From: Candidatus Dormiibacter spiritus
GTDB lineage: Bacteria; Chloroflexota; Dormibacteria; Dormibacterales; Dormibacteraceae
Assembly (NCBI GenBank): GCA_003244185.1
Contig: QHBT01000021.1
Span: forward strand, 1 to 32,454
Direction: 5' to 3'
Length of the DNA stretch: 32,454 bases
The notes under the pieces were generated by a model. It saw only the letters and a program-made list of their open reading frames with translations. It made no database searches and was not told the origin of the DNA. The first letter of the stretch is position 1. Each line of letters begins with the position of its first letter. Of the stretch, positions 8,184 to 15,722 are shown in pieces. A program made the translations under genes and the position numbers.

Positions 8184-9191
8184 ATGGCTACAGAGGTTGT
8201 TCTCGCTGCTGCGAACGTGCGCATCACGCACGACAAGGCGCAGAACCTGCGCCGATTCCTCGAACTGATTGACGAAGCGGCAGCGGAACGAGTCGACGTC
8301 CTAGTCCTGCCTGAGATGGGCCTCCAGGGGTATGCCGACTTTGCGCTGGCGCCAGGGACGGCTGGACGCGCAAAACAGAAGCAGTACTACTTCCGCGAGG
8401 CGGAGCCGATCCCAGGACCCTCGACCGAGACCATTCGGCGCGCGGCCGAGCGCCATGGGATGTACGTGCAGATGGGGATGGCGGAGACGGCGCTGCATGG
8501 CAACGCCATATTCAATAGCGTCGCTATGATCGCACCCGCCGGGGTCGTGGGCGTCTACCGCAAGATGCACAATCAGTTCGAGTTCCCCTACTTCTGCCCC
8601 GGTGAGGAGTCGCCGACTTTCGACACGCCACACGGCCGCTTCGGCGCCCTCATCTGCTACGACCTCTGCTTCCCGGAGCTGATCCGCACCTATGCGCTGA
8701 AGGGTGCGGACGTCGTGCTAATGTCTACTGCGTGGCCGATGAAGGGTCACAACCGCGCCGACGACTACCACGGCTGGTCGATGGACCTCGCGGCGCAGGC
8801 GAACGCCTTCTTCAACCAGATGTGGCTGGTCGTGTCGAACCACTGCGAGAAGGGTGTGTACTCCGAGGGCCTGGATTACTACGGCGGAAGCCAGATCGTC
8901 GATCCCTATGGAAAGGTGGTCGCCTATCTCGGCCAGGACGAGGGGCTGGTCGTCCACGGCGCCGATCTCCGCCGAACTACACTCACCTCGCGCACCGAGG
9001 GCTTCTTCGGCCTGAACCTGCTACAGGATCGCCGCCCCGAGCACTATCCGGCGCTCGTCGAGCAGTCCTACCGGCATCCCGGCCAGGTGCAGGTGGAGCG
9101 CCCTCTCTTGGACCGCACGAACGGTCGTGACGGTAGAGGTGCCAGGGCCGGTTCGCGCCGGGTGGCGCCCGAGTCGAGGGGGCGCCGCTAG
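8184..9191 (+). CDS. Nitrilase-superfamily carbon-nitrogen hydrolase (amidase/carbamoylase type)
   Basis: Cytoplasmic thiol hydrolase of 335 residues acting on nitrile, amide or N-carbamoyl C-N bonds. The catalytic triad is visible: Glu44 (LVLPEMGL), Lys127 (GVYRKMHN) and Cys158 (ALICYDLCFPEL). The segment EFPYFCPGEE after the Lys is common in aliphatic amidase and N-carbamoyl-amino-acid hydrolase branches. The C-terminal 35 residues are Arg/Gly-rich and probably disordered. It begins 3 bp after livF, so the imported compound or a derivative is a plausible substrate. It converges on the opposing LLM gene with only 14 bp between stop codons. Confidence 0.92.
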   Translation: MATEVVLAAANVRITHDKAQNLRRFLELIDEAAAERVDVLVLPEMGLQGYADFALAPGTAGRAKQKQYYFREAEPIPGPSTETIRRAAERHGMYVQMGMAETALHGNAIFNSVAMIAPAGVVGVYRKMHNQFEFPYFCPGEESPTFDTPHGRFGALICYDLCFPELIRTYALKGADVVLMSTAWPMKGHNRADDYHGWSMDLAAQANAFFNQMWLVVSNHCEKGVYSEGLDYYGGSQIVDPYGKVVAYLGQDEGLVVHGADLRRTTLTSRTEGFFGLNLLQDRRPEHYPALVEQSYRHPGQVQVERPLLDRTNGRDGRGARAGSRRVAPESRGRR

Positions 9192-9205
9192 CCGGCCGGA
9201 AAACC

Positions 9206-10201
9206 TTACGCTACGGCGGGTAGCACTTTCGAATGTAGCAGCCGCAGCTGCTGGTCGAGTTCGCGCGGATCGGCGGTGATTGGGCCGAGGATGAAGTACC
9301 GGATCCCGATCGCAGTCCGCCGTCTGATCGCGGCGACCACGTCGTCCAGCCCGCCGACGAGGTAGCTCATGCGGGCGAACTCCCATGGCCGGCCGGCGCC
9401 GAGATAGCTGGTGAACGCTCGCTTCTGCTCGTCATGAGCCTTGGCGCGGTCGTTGGTGTCGACCAGGTGGAAGGAGTTCATGTGAGCGAAGACGACTGAG
9501 GCGGGGTCGCGGCCCAACGCGCGCAACACCTGCTGGACGCGATTCCAGTCGGCGGTGATCAGCTCCGGCGTCGAAGTCGATGGTGAGATCCAGCCATCCG
9601 CCGCGGCAATGCGGCGGATGACTGTCTCTGGTGCGGCGATGGATTCCCCGGTCGTCCCGCGGACCTGGGGTTGCGACCCGCCGCCGATCCAGATCGGGGG
9701 CGGCTGGCTGAACGCCGGTTGGATCATGATCTCCGGGAACGTGTAGTACCGGCCGTCGTTGCTGGCGGGCTGTCCGCTGAGAAGCCGGCGAAGGACGTCG
9801 ATGCCTTCGTCAGTGCGTCCGCCCCGCTCACGGCGCGAGACCTGCGAAGCAGCGAATTCGAGCGGATTCCAGCCGGCACCAACGCCGAGAATGAACCGGT
9901 CGACGGACAGCATGCGCAGCGTCGACACGTCCCGAGCGACGTGGACCGGGCTCCGCAATGGAAGCGCGAGCACTCCGGTGCCGACCTTCACTCGGGACGT
10001 GTGTGCCGCCACGAATGTCAGCGTGAGCAGCGGCTCTAGCCAGGTCTGGCCATACATCGGGCCGCTCAGGAAGTGGTCGATGGCCCAGATCGAATCGAAG
10101 CCCAGAGCCTCGATCTGTCGGCACAGGTGCACCAGCTCCGAGGCGTCGAGCCGGCGTGCGCTACCAGCGAATGATGGCAGCATCACACCGAACGTCGTCA
10201 C
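9206..10201 (-). CDS. LLM-class flavin-dependent oxidoreductase (luciferase-like monooxygenase)
   Basis: Predicted F420- or FMN-dependent enzyme with a TIM-barrel fold, 331 residues. The N-terminus FGVMLPSFAGS, the segment LGFDSIWAIDHF, the strand KVGTGVLALPLRSPVHVARDVSTL and GRFILGVG-like text (DRFILGVGAGW) are family hallmarks, and IWIGGGS lies mid-protein. Such enzymes open recalcitrant rings or hydroxylate amines and amides; RutA in pyrimidine catabolism is one example. The GTG start overlaps the amidase stop by 4 bp (GTGA), making this the last gene of the minus-strand operon. Whether it uses F420 or FMN cannot be told reliably. Confidence 0.9.
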   Translation of the reverse strand: MTTFGVMLPSFAGSARRLDASELVHLCRQIEALGFDSIWAIDHFLSGPMYGQTWLEPLLTLTFVAAHTSRVKVGTGVLALPLRSPVHVARDVSTLRMLSVDRFILGVGAGWNPLEFAASQVSRRERGGRTDEGIDVLRRLLSGQPASNDGRYYTFPEIMIQPAFSQPPPIWIGGGSQPQVRGTTGESIAAPETVIRRIAAADGWISPSTSTPELITADWNRVQQVLRALGRDPASVVFAHMNSFHLVDTNDRAKAHDEQKRAFTSYLGAGRPWEFARMSYLVGGLDDVVAAIRRRTAIGIRYFILGPITADPRELDQQLRLLHSKVLPAVA

Positions 10202-11616
10202 GGTCCGGCTGCTGCCTCGAAGACGGAGGGACGCCGCTTATGCCAATCGTGTGCCTGCTCGTAGGCGCGAGCGATTCGGAAAATCGTGGCCTCTCCGAAG
10301 GGCCGGCCCAGTAACTGGACGCCGATAGGGAGCCCGTCCGAGTCGAACCCGCACGGGATGCTGAGAGCCGGCTGGCCAGTCACGTTCGCGGAGAAGCTGT
10401 GATGAAGCATCATCGTCCGCGGCGATTCGCCTCTTTCGTCGAACTCCTCCATCTCTGCGACCGGCACGGTCGTGATCGGCAGCGTCGGCGCGATCATGGC
10501 GTCCAGGGCATTGGCCCGAAAGACCCCTTTCATGCGCTGCTTGATCAACGCACGAACCCGCTGCGCCGTCAGGTAGTGCGTCGCCGGCAGCGCCTCCCCC
10601 AGCTCGACGAGGATGCGCGTGCCCTGCTCGTAGTCGTCCACATGCTCGCGGATCCAGCGTCGGTGGTACATGCTTGATTCGGCGAGCAGGATCGTGATAC
10701 CTACCGGCAAACCCAGGTCGAGCTCGGGCAGCTTTACATCGACCACCCGGGCACCGCGGCGCCTCAGCTCGTCGATCACATCGCCGGCGGCCGCCCTGAC
10801 TGCATCCTTGACTCCGGGGTAGAGGGAATGGTCACGTTCGATTCCAATCACAAGCCCATCCACGCCGGCGTCGATCTCGGCAGTGTAGTCGGGCACCGGA
10901 ACGTCAGCGCTCCCCGAGTCCTCAAGATCGTGGCCGGCGATCGCTTGGAGCATGACCGCACAGTCCCCGACTGCTCGAGTCAGAAGTCCAACGTGGTCGA
11001 GCGAAGAGCTGAGCGGGACGACGCCATACCGGCTGACGCGCCCGAAGGTGGGCTTTAGACCGACTATGCCATTCATGGACGCCGGGATGCGGATCGAGCC
11101 GCCTGTGTCGGAGCCGAGTGCGCCGAACGCCGAGCCGACGGCAACCGAAACGCCGGAACCCGCGCTGGAGCCGCCGGGAAAGCAATCGAGCCGCCACGGG
11201 TTGCGCGTCGGAACCACATTGGCACCCCAGGCGAACTCGTGGGTCACCGTCTTGCCGACCAGGACCGCCCCGGCCTGGCGGAGAGCGCCGACAACAGTCG
11301 CTTCGTAAGGTGGCGTGAATCCCTTGAGGACCCGCGACCCTGCTTCAGTCGGGGCCCCATTAACGTAAAAAATGTCCTTGATCGCGAGCGGGATGCCGTG
11401 GAGCGTACCGCGCCACCTGCCTCGGCCCACCTCGCGATCGGCCTGCCGGGCGGCCCTCCGTGCCGAATCCGCGAATACGGTCGTGTATGCGAGGACGACC
11501 GGTTCGGTGCCCTCGATCCTCGCGAGCACCGCCTCGGTCAGCTCCAAGCAAGAGATCCTCCGCCTGGAGATGAGGTCCGCAGCCTCCTCAATGGTCAGGT
11601 CGCTGAGTTCGCTCAT
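10198..11616 (-). CDS. Amidase-signature family enzyme (AtzE/GatA-like)
   Basis: Serine amidohydrolase of 472 residues with a Ser-cisSer-Lys triad: Lys80 in LAIKDIF, Ser150 in FPGGSSAGSG, and Ser174 in SDTGGSIRIPAS. Two start codons lie close together (GTG 11622, ATG 11616). The ATG has GAGGTGG at proper spacing and overlaps the upstream small gene as ATGA, so I use it. The adjacent GatC-like small gene recalls two-subunit amidases such as GatCA or AtzG-AtzE. This supports a role on a carboxybiuret-like or other small amide rather than on a tRNA. There is no gatB here, which argues against tRNA amidotransferase function. Confidence 0.93.
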   Translation of the reverse strand: MSELSDLTIEEAADLISRRRISCLELTEAVLARIEGTEPVVLAYTTVFADSARRAARQADREVGRGRWRGTLHGIPLAIKDIFYVNGAPTEAGSRVLKGFTPPYEATVVGALRQAGAVLVGKTVTHEFAWGANVVPTRNPWRLDCFPGGSSAGSGVSVAVGSAFGALGSDTGGSIRIPASMNGIVGLKPTFGRVSRYGVVPLSSSLDHVGLLTRAVGDCAVMLQAIAGHDLEDSGSADVPVPDYTAEIDAGVDGLVIGIERDHSLYPGVKDAVRAAAGDVIDELRRRGARVVDVKLPELDLGLPVGITILLAESSMYHRRWIREHVDDYEQGTRILVELGEALPATHYLTAQRVRALIKQRMKGVFRANALDAMIAPTLPITTVPVAEMEEFDERGESPRTMMLHHSFSANVTGQPALSIPCGFDSDGLPIGVQLLGRPFGEATIFRIARAYEQAHDWHKRRPSVFEAAAGP

Positions 11617-11849
11617 GACCACCTCGCGTCGAACTCGACGGCCGGGTTGACATCGGTCAGGTCTAGCTGGTCGAGCATGGCGATGCTCGTGAGCTGACTG
11701 CCGAGCGCGGCCGCAAGGAGTGCCACATCCTCATCTGGCACGCTGATGCCAGCAAGTCTTGCGAGCAGTTTCGCGACCTCCGGGGAGATCAGTTCAGTGC
11801 CCTGTGCCGACCGAATGTAGCTCCGTCCGGGCGCCTGCTCGCTACTCAT
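11613..11849 (-). CDS. GatC/AtzG-like small subunit of the adjacent amidase
   Basis: Small 78-residue protein. The core LARLAGISVPDEDVALLAAA, followed by a helix and DLTDVNPAVEFDARW, resembles GatC, where a helical hairpin is followed by an extended tail that wraps the amidase subunit. AtzG-type proteins associated with AtzE amidases have the same size and position. Its stop overlaps the amidase ATG (ATGA), indicating coupled translation and probably a complex. The start has a strong GGAGGT site and is the downstream copy of a 36-bp tandem duplication. Assignment rests on pattern and context. Confidence 0.75.
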   Translation of the reverse strand: MSSEQAPGRSYIRSAQGTELISPEVAKLLARLAGISVPDEDVALLAAALGSQLTSIAMLDQLDLTDVNPAVEFDARWS

Positions 11850-11896
11850 TCAGTACCTCCGTCCGGGCGCCTGCTCGCTACTCATTCAGTACCTCC
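11821..11896 (-). repeat. 36-bp perfect tandem duplication of the GatC-like gene start
   Basis: Copies lie at 11821-11856 and 11857-11892 with no mismatches, and 4 more matching bases extend to 11896. Each copy contains, on the minus strand, GGAGGT or its continuation, an ATG and the first codons of the small-subunit gene. The extra copy separates the deacylase stop from the true small-subunit start. Confidence 0.97.
11850..11885 (-). CDS. Upstream mini-ORF MSSEQAPGRRY from the duplicated start region
   Basis: Eleven sense codons starting at the duplicated ATG (11885-11883), which overlaps the deacylase stop as ATGA. It ends with TGA at 11852-11850, directly abutting the ATG of the GatC-like gene (TGAATG). 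It has GGAGG upstream at the same spacing as the real gene, so initiation is plausible. Its peptide is a copy of the real N-terminus and probably has no function of its own. Confidence 0.45.
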   Translation of the reverse strand: MSSEQAPGRRY

Positions 11897-12850
11897 TAAA
11901 TCAATGCTCGATGACGCCAAGGATGCCGAGGTTGGACCCGTTCGGAGCGCCCGCATAGGTGCGGTGCGCAGCGCGAGCAAAATCGCGTCACCGCTCTGGC
12001 AGCGAATCTCCTCCAGCGTGTGTCCGTAGGCGTCCCTCACCGAGCCGACGAGATCACCATGCCGAAGCCGGGCTCCTGCCCTGTGACCGCTCATCCAGAT
12101 TCCGCTGCGGTGGGAAAAGACGAAGTTGGCTGAGTGCACGGGCGCATCGACCTCGGTCGGGGTCAGCGAGCCGTCGATCATGCCCAGGTGCTTCATCACG
12201 TTGAGGACCGAGCTGGCGTGCGCGGTCACGTTCTCCTCACGGATTCGACCCTCGCCGCCAGCTTCGACGATCAGCGACGGGATGCCGGCGCTGGTGAGCA
12301 GCGCAAAGAGTCCATTGTCGAGCCACTGGTCCCGGCTCGACCATACGATGGGCGACCCCGCGGCGAGCGCCATCTCCTTTGACGCTCGCGACGCCTCTCC
12401 TCCGCCGTCGCGGTAGATCGTGTAGAAGATCACTTCGTGCGTGTCGCCGCCACCGTGGAGGTCCACGTAGTGAGTTGCCGACGACTCCACAGTCCGCTTG
12501 TACTCGCACGCGAGCTGCCACGTGAACGAGCGATCAGGATCCCCGGGGAAGATCCGGTTGATGTCGAGGTCGTCGATCGGGCTGGTTCTTCGCAGCGCCT
12601 GGTAGGCGGATACATTGGTGATCAGCACGCCGACCAGGGCACCTCGCAGAGACGTGGCGGCGATGGTATCAAAGACTCTCCAGAGACCCGCCGTACCCTC
12701 GAGCTCGTCCCCGTGAATGGCTGCGTTCACCCAAAGACATGGGCCATCCTCCGTGCCGCGGGCGACCCGGATTGGGATTTCGGTCTCGGCCAGTGTGAGG
12801 GTACCGCGTGCCGTCTGGCCGGGAGCCAGGTCAACGTTACCGATCCTCAC
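11882..12850 (-). CDS. AstE/AspA-type zinc deacylase (succinylglutamate desuccinylase/aspartoacylase family)
   Basis: Zinc-dependent amide hydrolase of 322 residues from the M14-like deacylase family. Expected zinc ligands are His46 and Glu49 in AAIHGDELEG and His132 in VDLHGGG. DINRIFPGD (about 96-104) is the substrate-binding Asn-Arg region, and IVEAGGEG carries the likely catalytic Glu. A C-terminal beta-rich part follows. The GTG start overlaps the creatininase stop as GTGA. The stop overlapped what was presumably the original ATG of the GatC-like gene before the tandem duplication. It probably removes an acyl group from an N-acyl intermediate; substrate unknown. Confidence 0.88.
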   Translation of the reverse strand: MRIGNVDLAPGQTARGTLTLAETEIPIRVARGTEDGPCLWVNAAIHGDELEGTAGLWRVFDTIAATSLRGALVGVLITNVSAYQALRRTSPIDDLDINRIFPGDPDRSFTWQLACEYKRTVESSATHYVDLHGGGDTHEVIFYTIYRDGGGEASRASKEMALAAGSPIVWSSRDQWLDNGLFALLTSAGIPSLIVEAGGEGRIREENVTAHASSVLNVMKHLGMIDGSLTPTEVDAPVHSANFVFSHRSGIWMSGHRAGARLRHGDLVGSVRDAYGHTLEEIRCQSGDAILLALRTAPMRALRTGPTSASLASSSIDLGGTE

Positions 12851-13680
12851 CGCACACCGTCCGACTGGTGTTCGGATGCTGTCAGTGGCGGCACTTGTGC
12901 CGGCAGCGGCTTCGCCTTCACGTCCTGCAGGATGTGGCGCAAGCCATCGACCGCCACACGGTGCATCCGTTCGCCTGCTTCGCGCGTCGCCGCGGTGGCG
13001 TCGCCCATCACGCCGCTGGTCGAAAGGCTCTCGGTCGACGGCGGCCCGTAGGAGACTCGGCCAGTCATCTGCCCACCCTGTGCGTAGTAGCGGTGGTAGA
13101 ACGCACTGAACGGGCCCGATACTTCCTTGACGGCCCGCTCCATGCGGACAAGGTCAGGGGCCACGGCCAGGGCGTGTGAAGTTTCCCCTTCGTCCGCGTG
13201 ATAGATGATTCCCGAGGCGGGCACGTAGCCGTCATATACGAAGCTGACGATGTCCGTCAGTGCCACGATGGCGTCGCGCTGCGCTTGGTGAAGTTCGTGG
13301 GCGGCGGTGCCCATGGTGTCGTAATTGCCGCCGTGTCCATTGAGGAGCAGCAGCCGCCGGAAACCATGGCTCAACAGGCTCGTCCCGACATCGATCAGTA
13401 GGCTGACGAGCGTCTGCGGCCGGAGCGCGATGGTCCCGCTGAACATCAGGTGATTGTCCGAAACCCCGTAGGCGATGGTGGGAGCCACCAACACCATCTC
13501 CTCGCGCGCCGCATCCTCCGCCAATGCCCGGATGTTCATGGAGTCGGTGCAGAGCGGCAGGTGTGGCCCATGCTGCTCGGTGGCACCGACCGGGATGATC
13601 ACTGTGTCGGTCGCCGTGAGAAGCTCTTTGACCTCCGGCCAACTTAGCTCTTCGAGGCGGGGCTGCCACGGCTCGCTCAT
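12847..13680 (-). CDS. Creatininase-family metal-dependent amidohydrolase
   Basis: 277 residues, the usual family length. Metal and catalytic motifs are clear: Glu35 and His37 in VGATEQHGPHLP, Asp46 in LCTDS, His116 in LNGHGGNYD, and HADEGETS at 161-168. Creatininase opens the cyclic amide of creatinine. Relatives act on cyclic or formylated amides (FAPy deformylases) or on peptide cofactors (MftE). Context among other C-N hydrolases points to ring opening or deformylation of the pathway substrate. The ATG has GGAGG 6 nt upstream. It follows the regulator gene by 22 bp and overlaps the next gene by 4 bp. Confidence 0.92.
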   Translation of the reverse strand: MSEPWQPRLEELSWPEVKELLTATDTVIIPVGATEQHGPHLPLCTDSMNIRALAEDAAREEMVLVAPTIAYGVSDNHLMFSGTIALRPQTLVSLLIDVGTSLLSHGFRRLLLLNGHGGNYDTMGTAAHELHQAQRDAIVALTDIVSFVYDGYVPASGIIYHADEGETSHALAVAPDLVRMERAVKEVSGPFSAFYHRYYAQGGQMTGRVSYGPPSTESLSTSGVMGDATAATREAGERMHRVAVDGLRHILQDVKAKPLPAQVPPLTASEHQSDGVR

Positions 13681-13702
13681 CTGTGCCTCCGGATGGCGGG
13701 CT

Positions 13703-14383
13703 TCAGAATGAGGGCGGGGTGCATGCGGATATCACCTCTCCAGCGGAGCCCCCGACGTTGCGCCACCAGTGCGGTACGGCGGCGTCGTACGTGATAGTGT
13801 CTCCGGCGTCAATGCGGAAAACGTGTTCTCCAAGATGTATCTCGAAGCTGCCACGAACGACGTGCACGCACTCCTCACCGGTGTGCACGAATGGCACTTC
13901 GCGGGTGTCATAGTCGGCGGGAACCACCGACCTCAACATCTCCAGGTTGCGATTCAGGTCCGGTGTGAGCAGCTCCCACAGCATGCTTTCCTTGGGGAAC
14001 GCCAGCTTCTTTCGGGCGTCGCGCCGCACAACCATCATGCGCTCAAGCTCGGCCTGGCCTAGGCTCGGCGTCGCCGCTTCGATCGGAGCATCGATTAGCG
14101 GCGAGACCACGTCCAGGAACAGAGCGCTGATCGGAAGCTCGAGGGCGGCCGCCAGACGCTGCATCGTCTTGAAGGAGGGGTTGCCCTTGCCGCGCTCGAT
14201 CTGGCTAATGAGGCCACTGCTGACGCCGGCCTTCTCGGAGAGCTCTTCGACAGTGAGGCGGCCTTTGCGTCGCATCCGCACGACCTGCCCAAGCCGCAGC
14301 AGTCGAACGTGTTCCTGCGGCTTGCCACTCGGCCTCCGATCCGCTCTCGCTTCGCCAAGACGGTTGCTGGCTGATTCCAGCAT
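13703..14383 (-). CDS. XRE-family regulator with C-terminal cupin domain
   Basis: Transcription factor of 226 residues. An XRE helix-turn-helix spans about residues 30-88, with the recognition region VSSGLISQIERGKGNPS. A cupin-2 domain (about 155-220) contains EECVHVVRGSFEIHLG and PHWWRN, and probably senses a small metabolite. It is the first gene of the minus-strand operon, 22 bp before the creatininase gene, and diverges from the amidohydrolase gene. It is therefore the obvious candidate regulator of both units, and likely of itself. The ATG lies only about 11 nt from a -10-like box, so the mRNA may be nearly leaderless. An internal start nearer the HTH is possible. Confidence 0.9.
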   Translation of the reverse strand: MLESASNRLGEARADRRPSGKPQEHVRLLRLGQVVRMRRKGRLTVEELSEKAGVSSGLISQIERGKGNPSFKTMQRLAAALELPISALFLDVVSPLIDAPIEAATPSLGQAELERMMVVRRDARKKLAFPKESMLWELLTPDLNRNLEMLRSVVPADYDTREVPFVHTGEECVHVVRGSFEIHLGEHVFRIDAGDTITYDAAVPHWWRNVGGSAGEVISACTPPSF

Positions 14384-14415
14384 AATGAAAGTTCAATATA
14401 CTGCTTAATCCAGCC
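14365..14415 (-). promoter_or_regulatory. Pair of similar operator-like sites around the regulator promoter
   Basis: On the minus strand GCTGGATTAAGCAG (14414-14401) falls between the -35 and -10 boxes. A related TGCTGGAATCAGCCAGCA (14382-14365) covers the start codon and contains a perfect TGCTGG/CCAGCA inverted repeat. The two copies begin 33 bp apart, about three helical turns, consistent with binding of an autoregulating dimer. Not proven. Confidence 0.4.
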
Positions 14416-14425
14416 CGCTTGTCAA
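14395..14425 (-). promoter_or_regulatory. Candidate promoter of the regulator-led operon
   Basis: On the minus strand TTGACA (14425-14420) and TATATT (14400-14395) are separated by 19 bp. Both hexamers are strong but the spacer is longer than the ideal 17, which can mark regulated promoters. The ATG at 14383 is 11 nt beyond the -10. Confidence 0.5.
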
Positions 14426-14480
14426 GTGCGGTAGATCCCTAGCGAGTGTCGTGCGCGCGCATGCGCGGAGGTGAGCTTAG

Positions 14481-15722
14481 ATGGCGGATTCGAACGTTCA
14501 GGTGCTTTTCCGAAACGCCTCAGTTCTCGATCCTGAGCGCGGCGAGCTGATCCTCGATCGATCGGTGCTGGTCGCCGGCGACACCATCGTGGAGGTCGGT
14601 GGAGCCGATGTCAGGTCACAAAACGCTCGCGTCATCGATGTCCGTGGCATGGTGCTGATGCCCGGGCTAATCGATTGCCACGTGCACGTCACGGCCGTCA
14701 CCGCCGACTTAGCCTCGTTGGCGGAATGGTCGCCGGCGTACGTCACCGCTCGCAGCGGGCGCGTGCTGGCCGGGATGCTGCAGCGAGGATTCACCACGGT
14801 TCGAGATGTGGCGGGGGCCGATTTCGGCCTCGCCGCAGCGGTTGACGAGGGTTATCTTGAGGGTCCCCGCCTCATCTTCGGAGGCAAGGCACTGAGCCAG
14901 ACGGGGGGGCATGGGGATTGGCGAAGCCGCGGGAGGACCGTATCCGACACCTGTTACTGCTGCCCGAGCATGGGGGTGATTTGCGATGGAGTCAGCGAGG
15001 TGCGCCGTGCCGCCCGGGAGGAGATTCGACGTGGCGCACAGCACATCAAGCTGATGCTGAGCGGCGGCGTCGCGTCGCCTACCGATCGAGTCGACTCTAC
15101 GCAGTTCTCGTTGGAGGAGATCCGCGCAGCGGTGGAAGAGGCGGAGGCGGCTCACCTCTACGTCACGGGTCACGCGTACACTTCGGCGGCGATCAATCGC
15201 GGTCTTGAGTGCGGCGTGCGTAGTATCGAGCACGGGAACCTCATGGATGAGAGCTCCGTGGGGCTCTTCAAGGCGAAGGCCGCCTTTTACGTGCCGACGT
15301 TGGCGACATATTCTGCTCTGGCTGCCCGCGGGACCGCCTTTGGACTGCCCGAACACAGCCACAAGAAGGTGTTCGACGTGCTGGATGCTGGACTTCACGC
15401 GCTCGAGCTGGCGCACCGAGCGGCGGTTCCGATCGCCTATGGCACCGATCTGCTCGGAGGGATGCACGAGGATCAGCTCACCGAGTTCTCTATCCGATCG
15501 CAGGTCCAGAAGCCGCTCGATATCATCCGGTCAGCCACCACGGTTGCGGCACAGTTATTGAAGATGGAAGGAAAGGTTGGGGCCGTCTGTTCGGGCAGCT
15601 TCGCGGATCTCCTCGTGGTCGCTGGAAATCCGCTTGAAGACATTGGGATCTTGAGCTCTCCGGAGAAACACTTGCGCTTGGTGATGGCCAGGGGACGGAT
15701 CACCTCCAGCTCAATCAACTAG
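14481..15722 (+). CDS. Amidohydrolase-superfamily enzyme (imidazolonepropionase/prolidase-like)
   Basis: Metal-dependent hydrolase of 413 residues with a TIM barrel flanked by a beta sandwich. The metal site is complete: His67 and His69 (LIDCHVHV), Lys190 (QHIKLMLSGG, likely carboxylated), His231 (TGHAYT), His251 (IEHGNL) and Asp323 (YGTDLL). This set matches the subgroup containing Xaa-Pro dipeptidases and imidazolonepropionase-like enzymes, which open cyclic amides or cleave dipeptides. The ATG has GGAGG about 11 nt upstream. It diverges from the XRE-cupin regulator and completes the C-N hydrolase set. Confidence 0.92.
   Translation: MADSNVQVLFRNASVLDPERGELILDRSVLVAGDTIVEVGGADVRSQNARVIDVRGMVLMPGLIDCHVHVTAVTADLASLAEWSPAYVTARSGRVLAGMLQRGFTTVRDVAGADFGLAAAVDEGYLEGPRLIFGGKALSQTGGHGDWRSRGRTVSDTCYCCPSMGVICDGVSEVRRAAREEIRRGAQHIKLMLSGGVASPTDRVDSTQFSLEEIRAAVEEAEAAHLYVTGHAYTSAAINRGLECGVRSIEHGNLMDESSVGLFKAKAAFYVPTLATYSALAARGTAFGLPEHSHKKVFDVLDAGLHALELAHRAAVPIAYGTDLLGGMHEDQLTEFSIRSQVQKPLDIIRSATTVAAQLLKMEGKVGAVCSGSFADLLVVAGNPLEDIGILSSPEKHLRLVMARGRITSSSIN

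Noticed and set aside
10198..11849. GatCAB tRNA amidotransferase genes
   Set aside because: No gatB is present, and the neighbours are catabolic hydrolases, so a small-molecule amidase is more likely.
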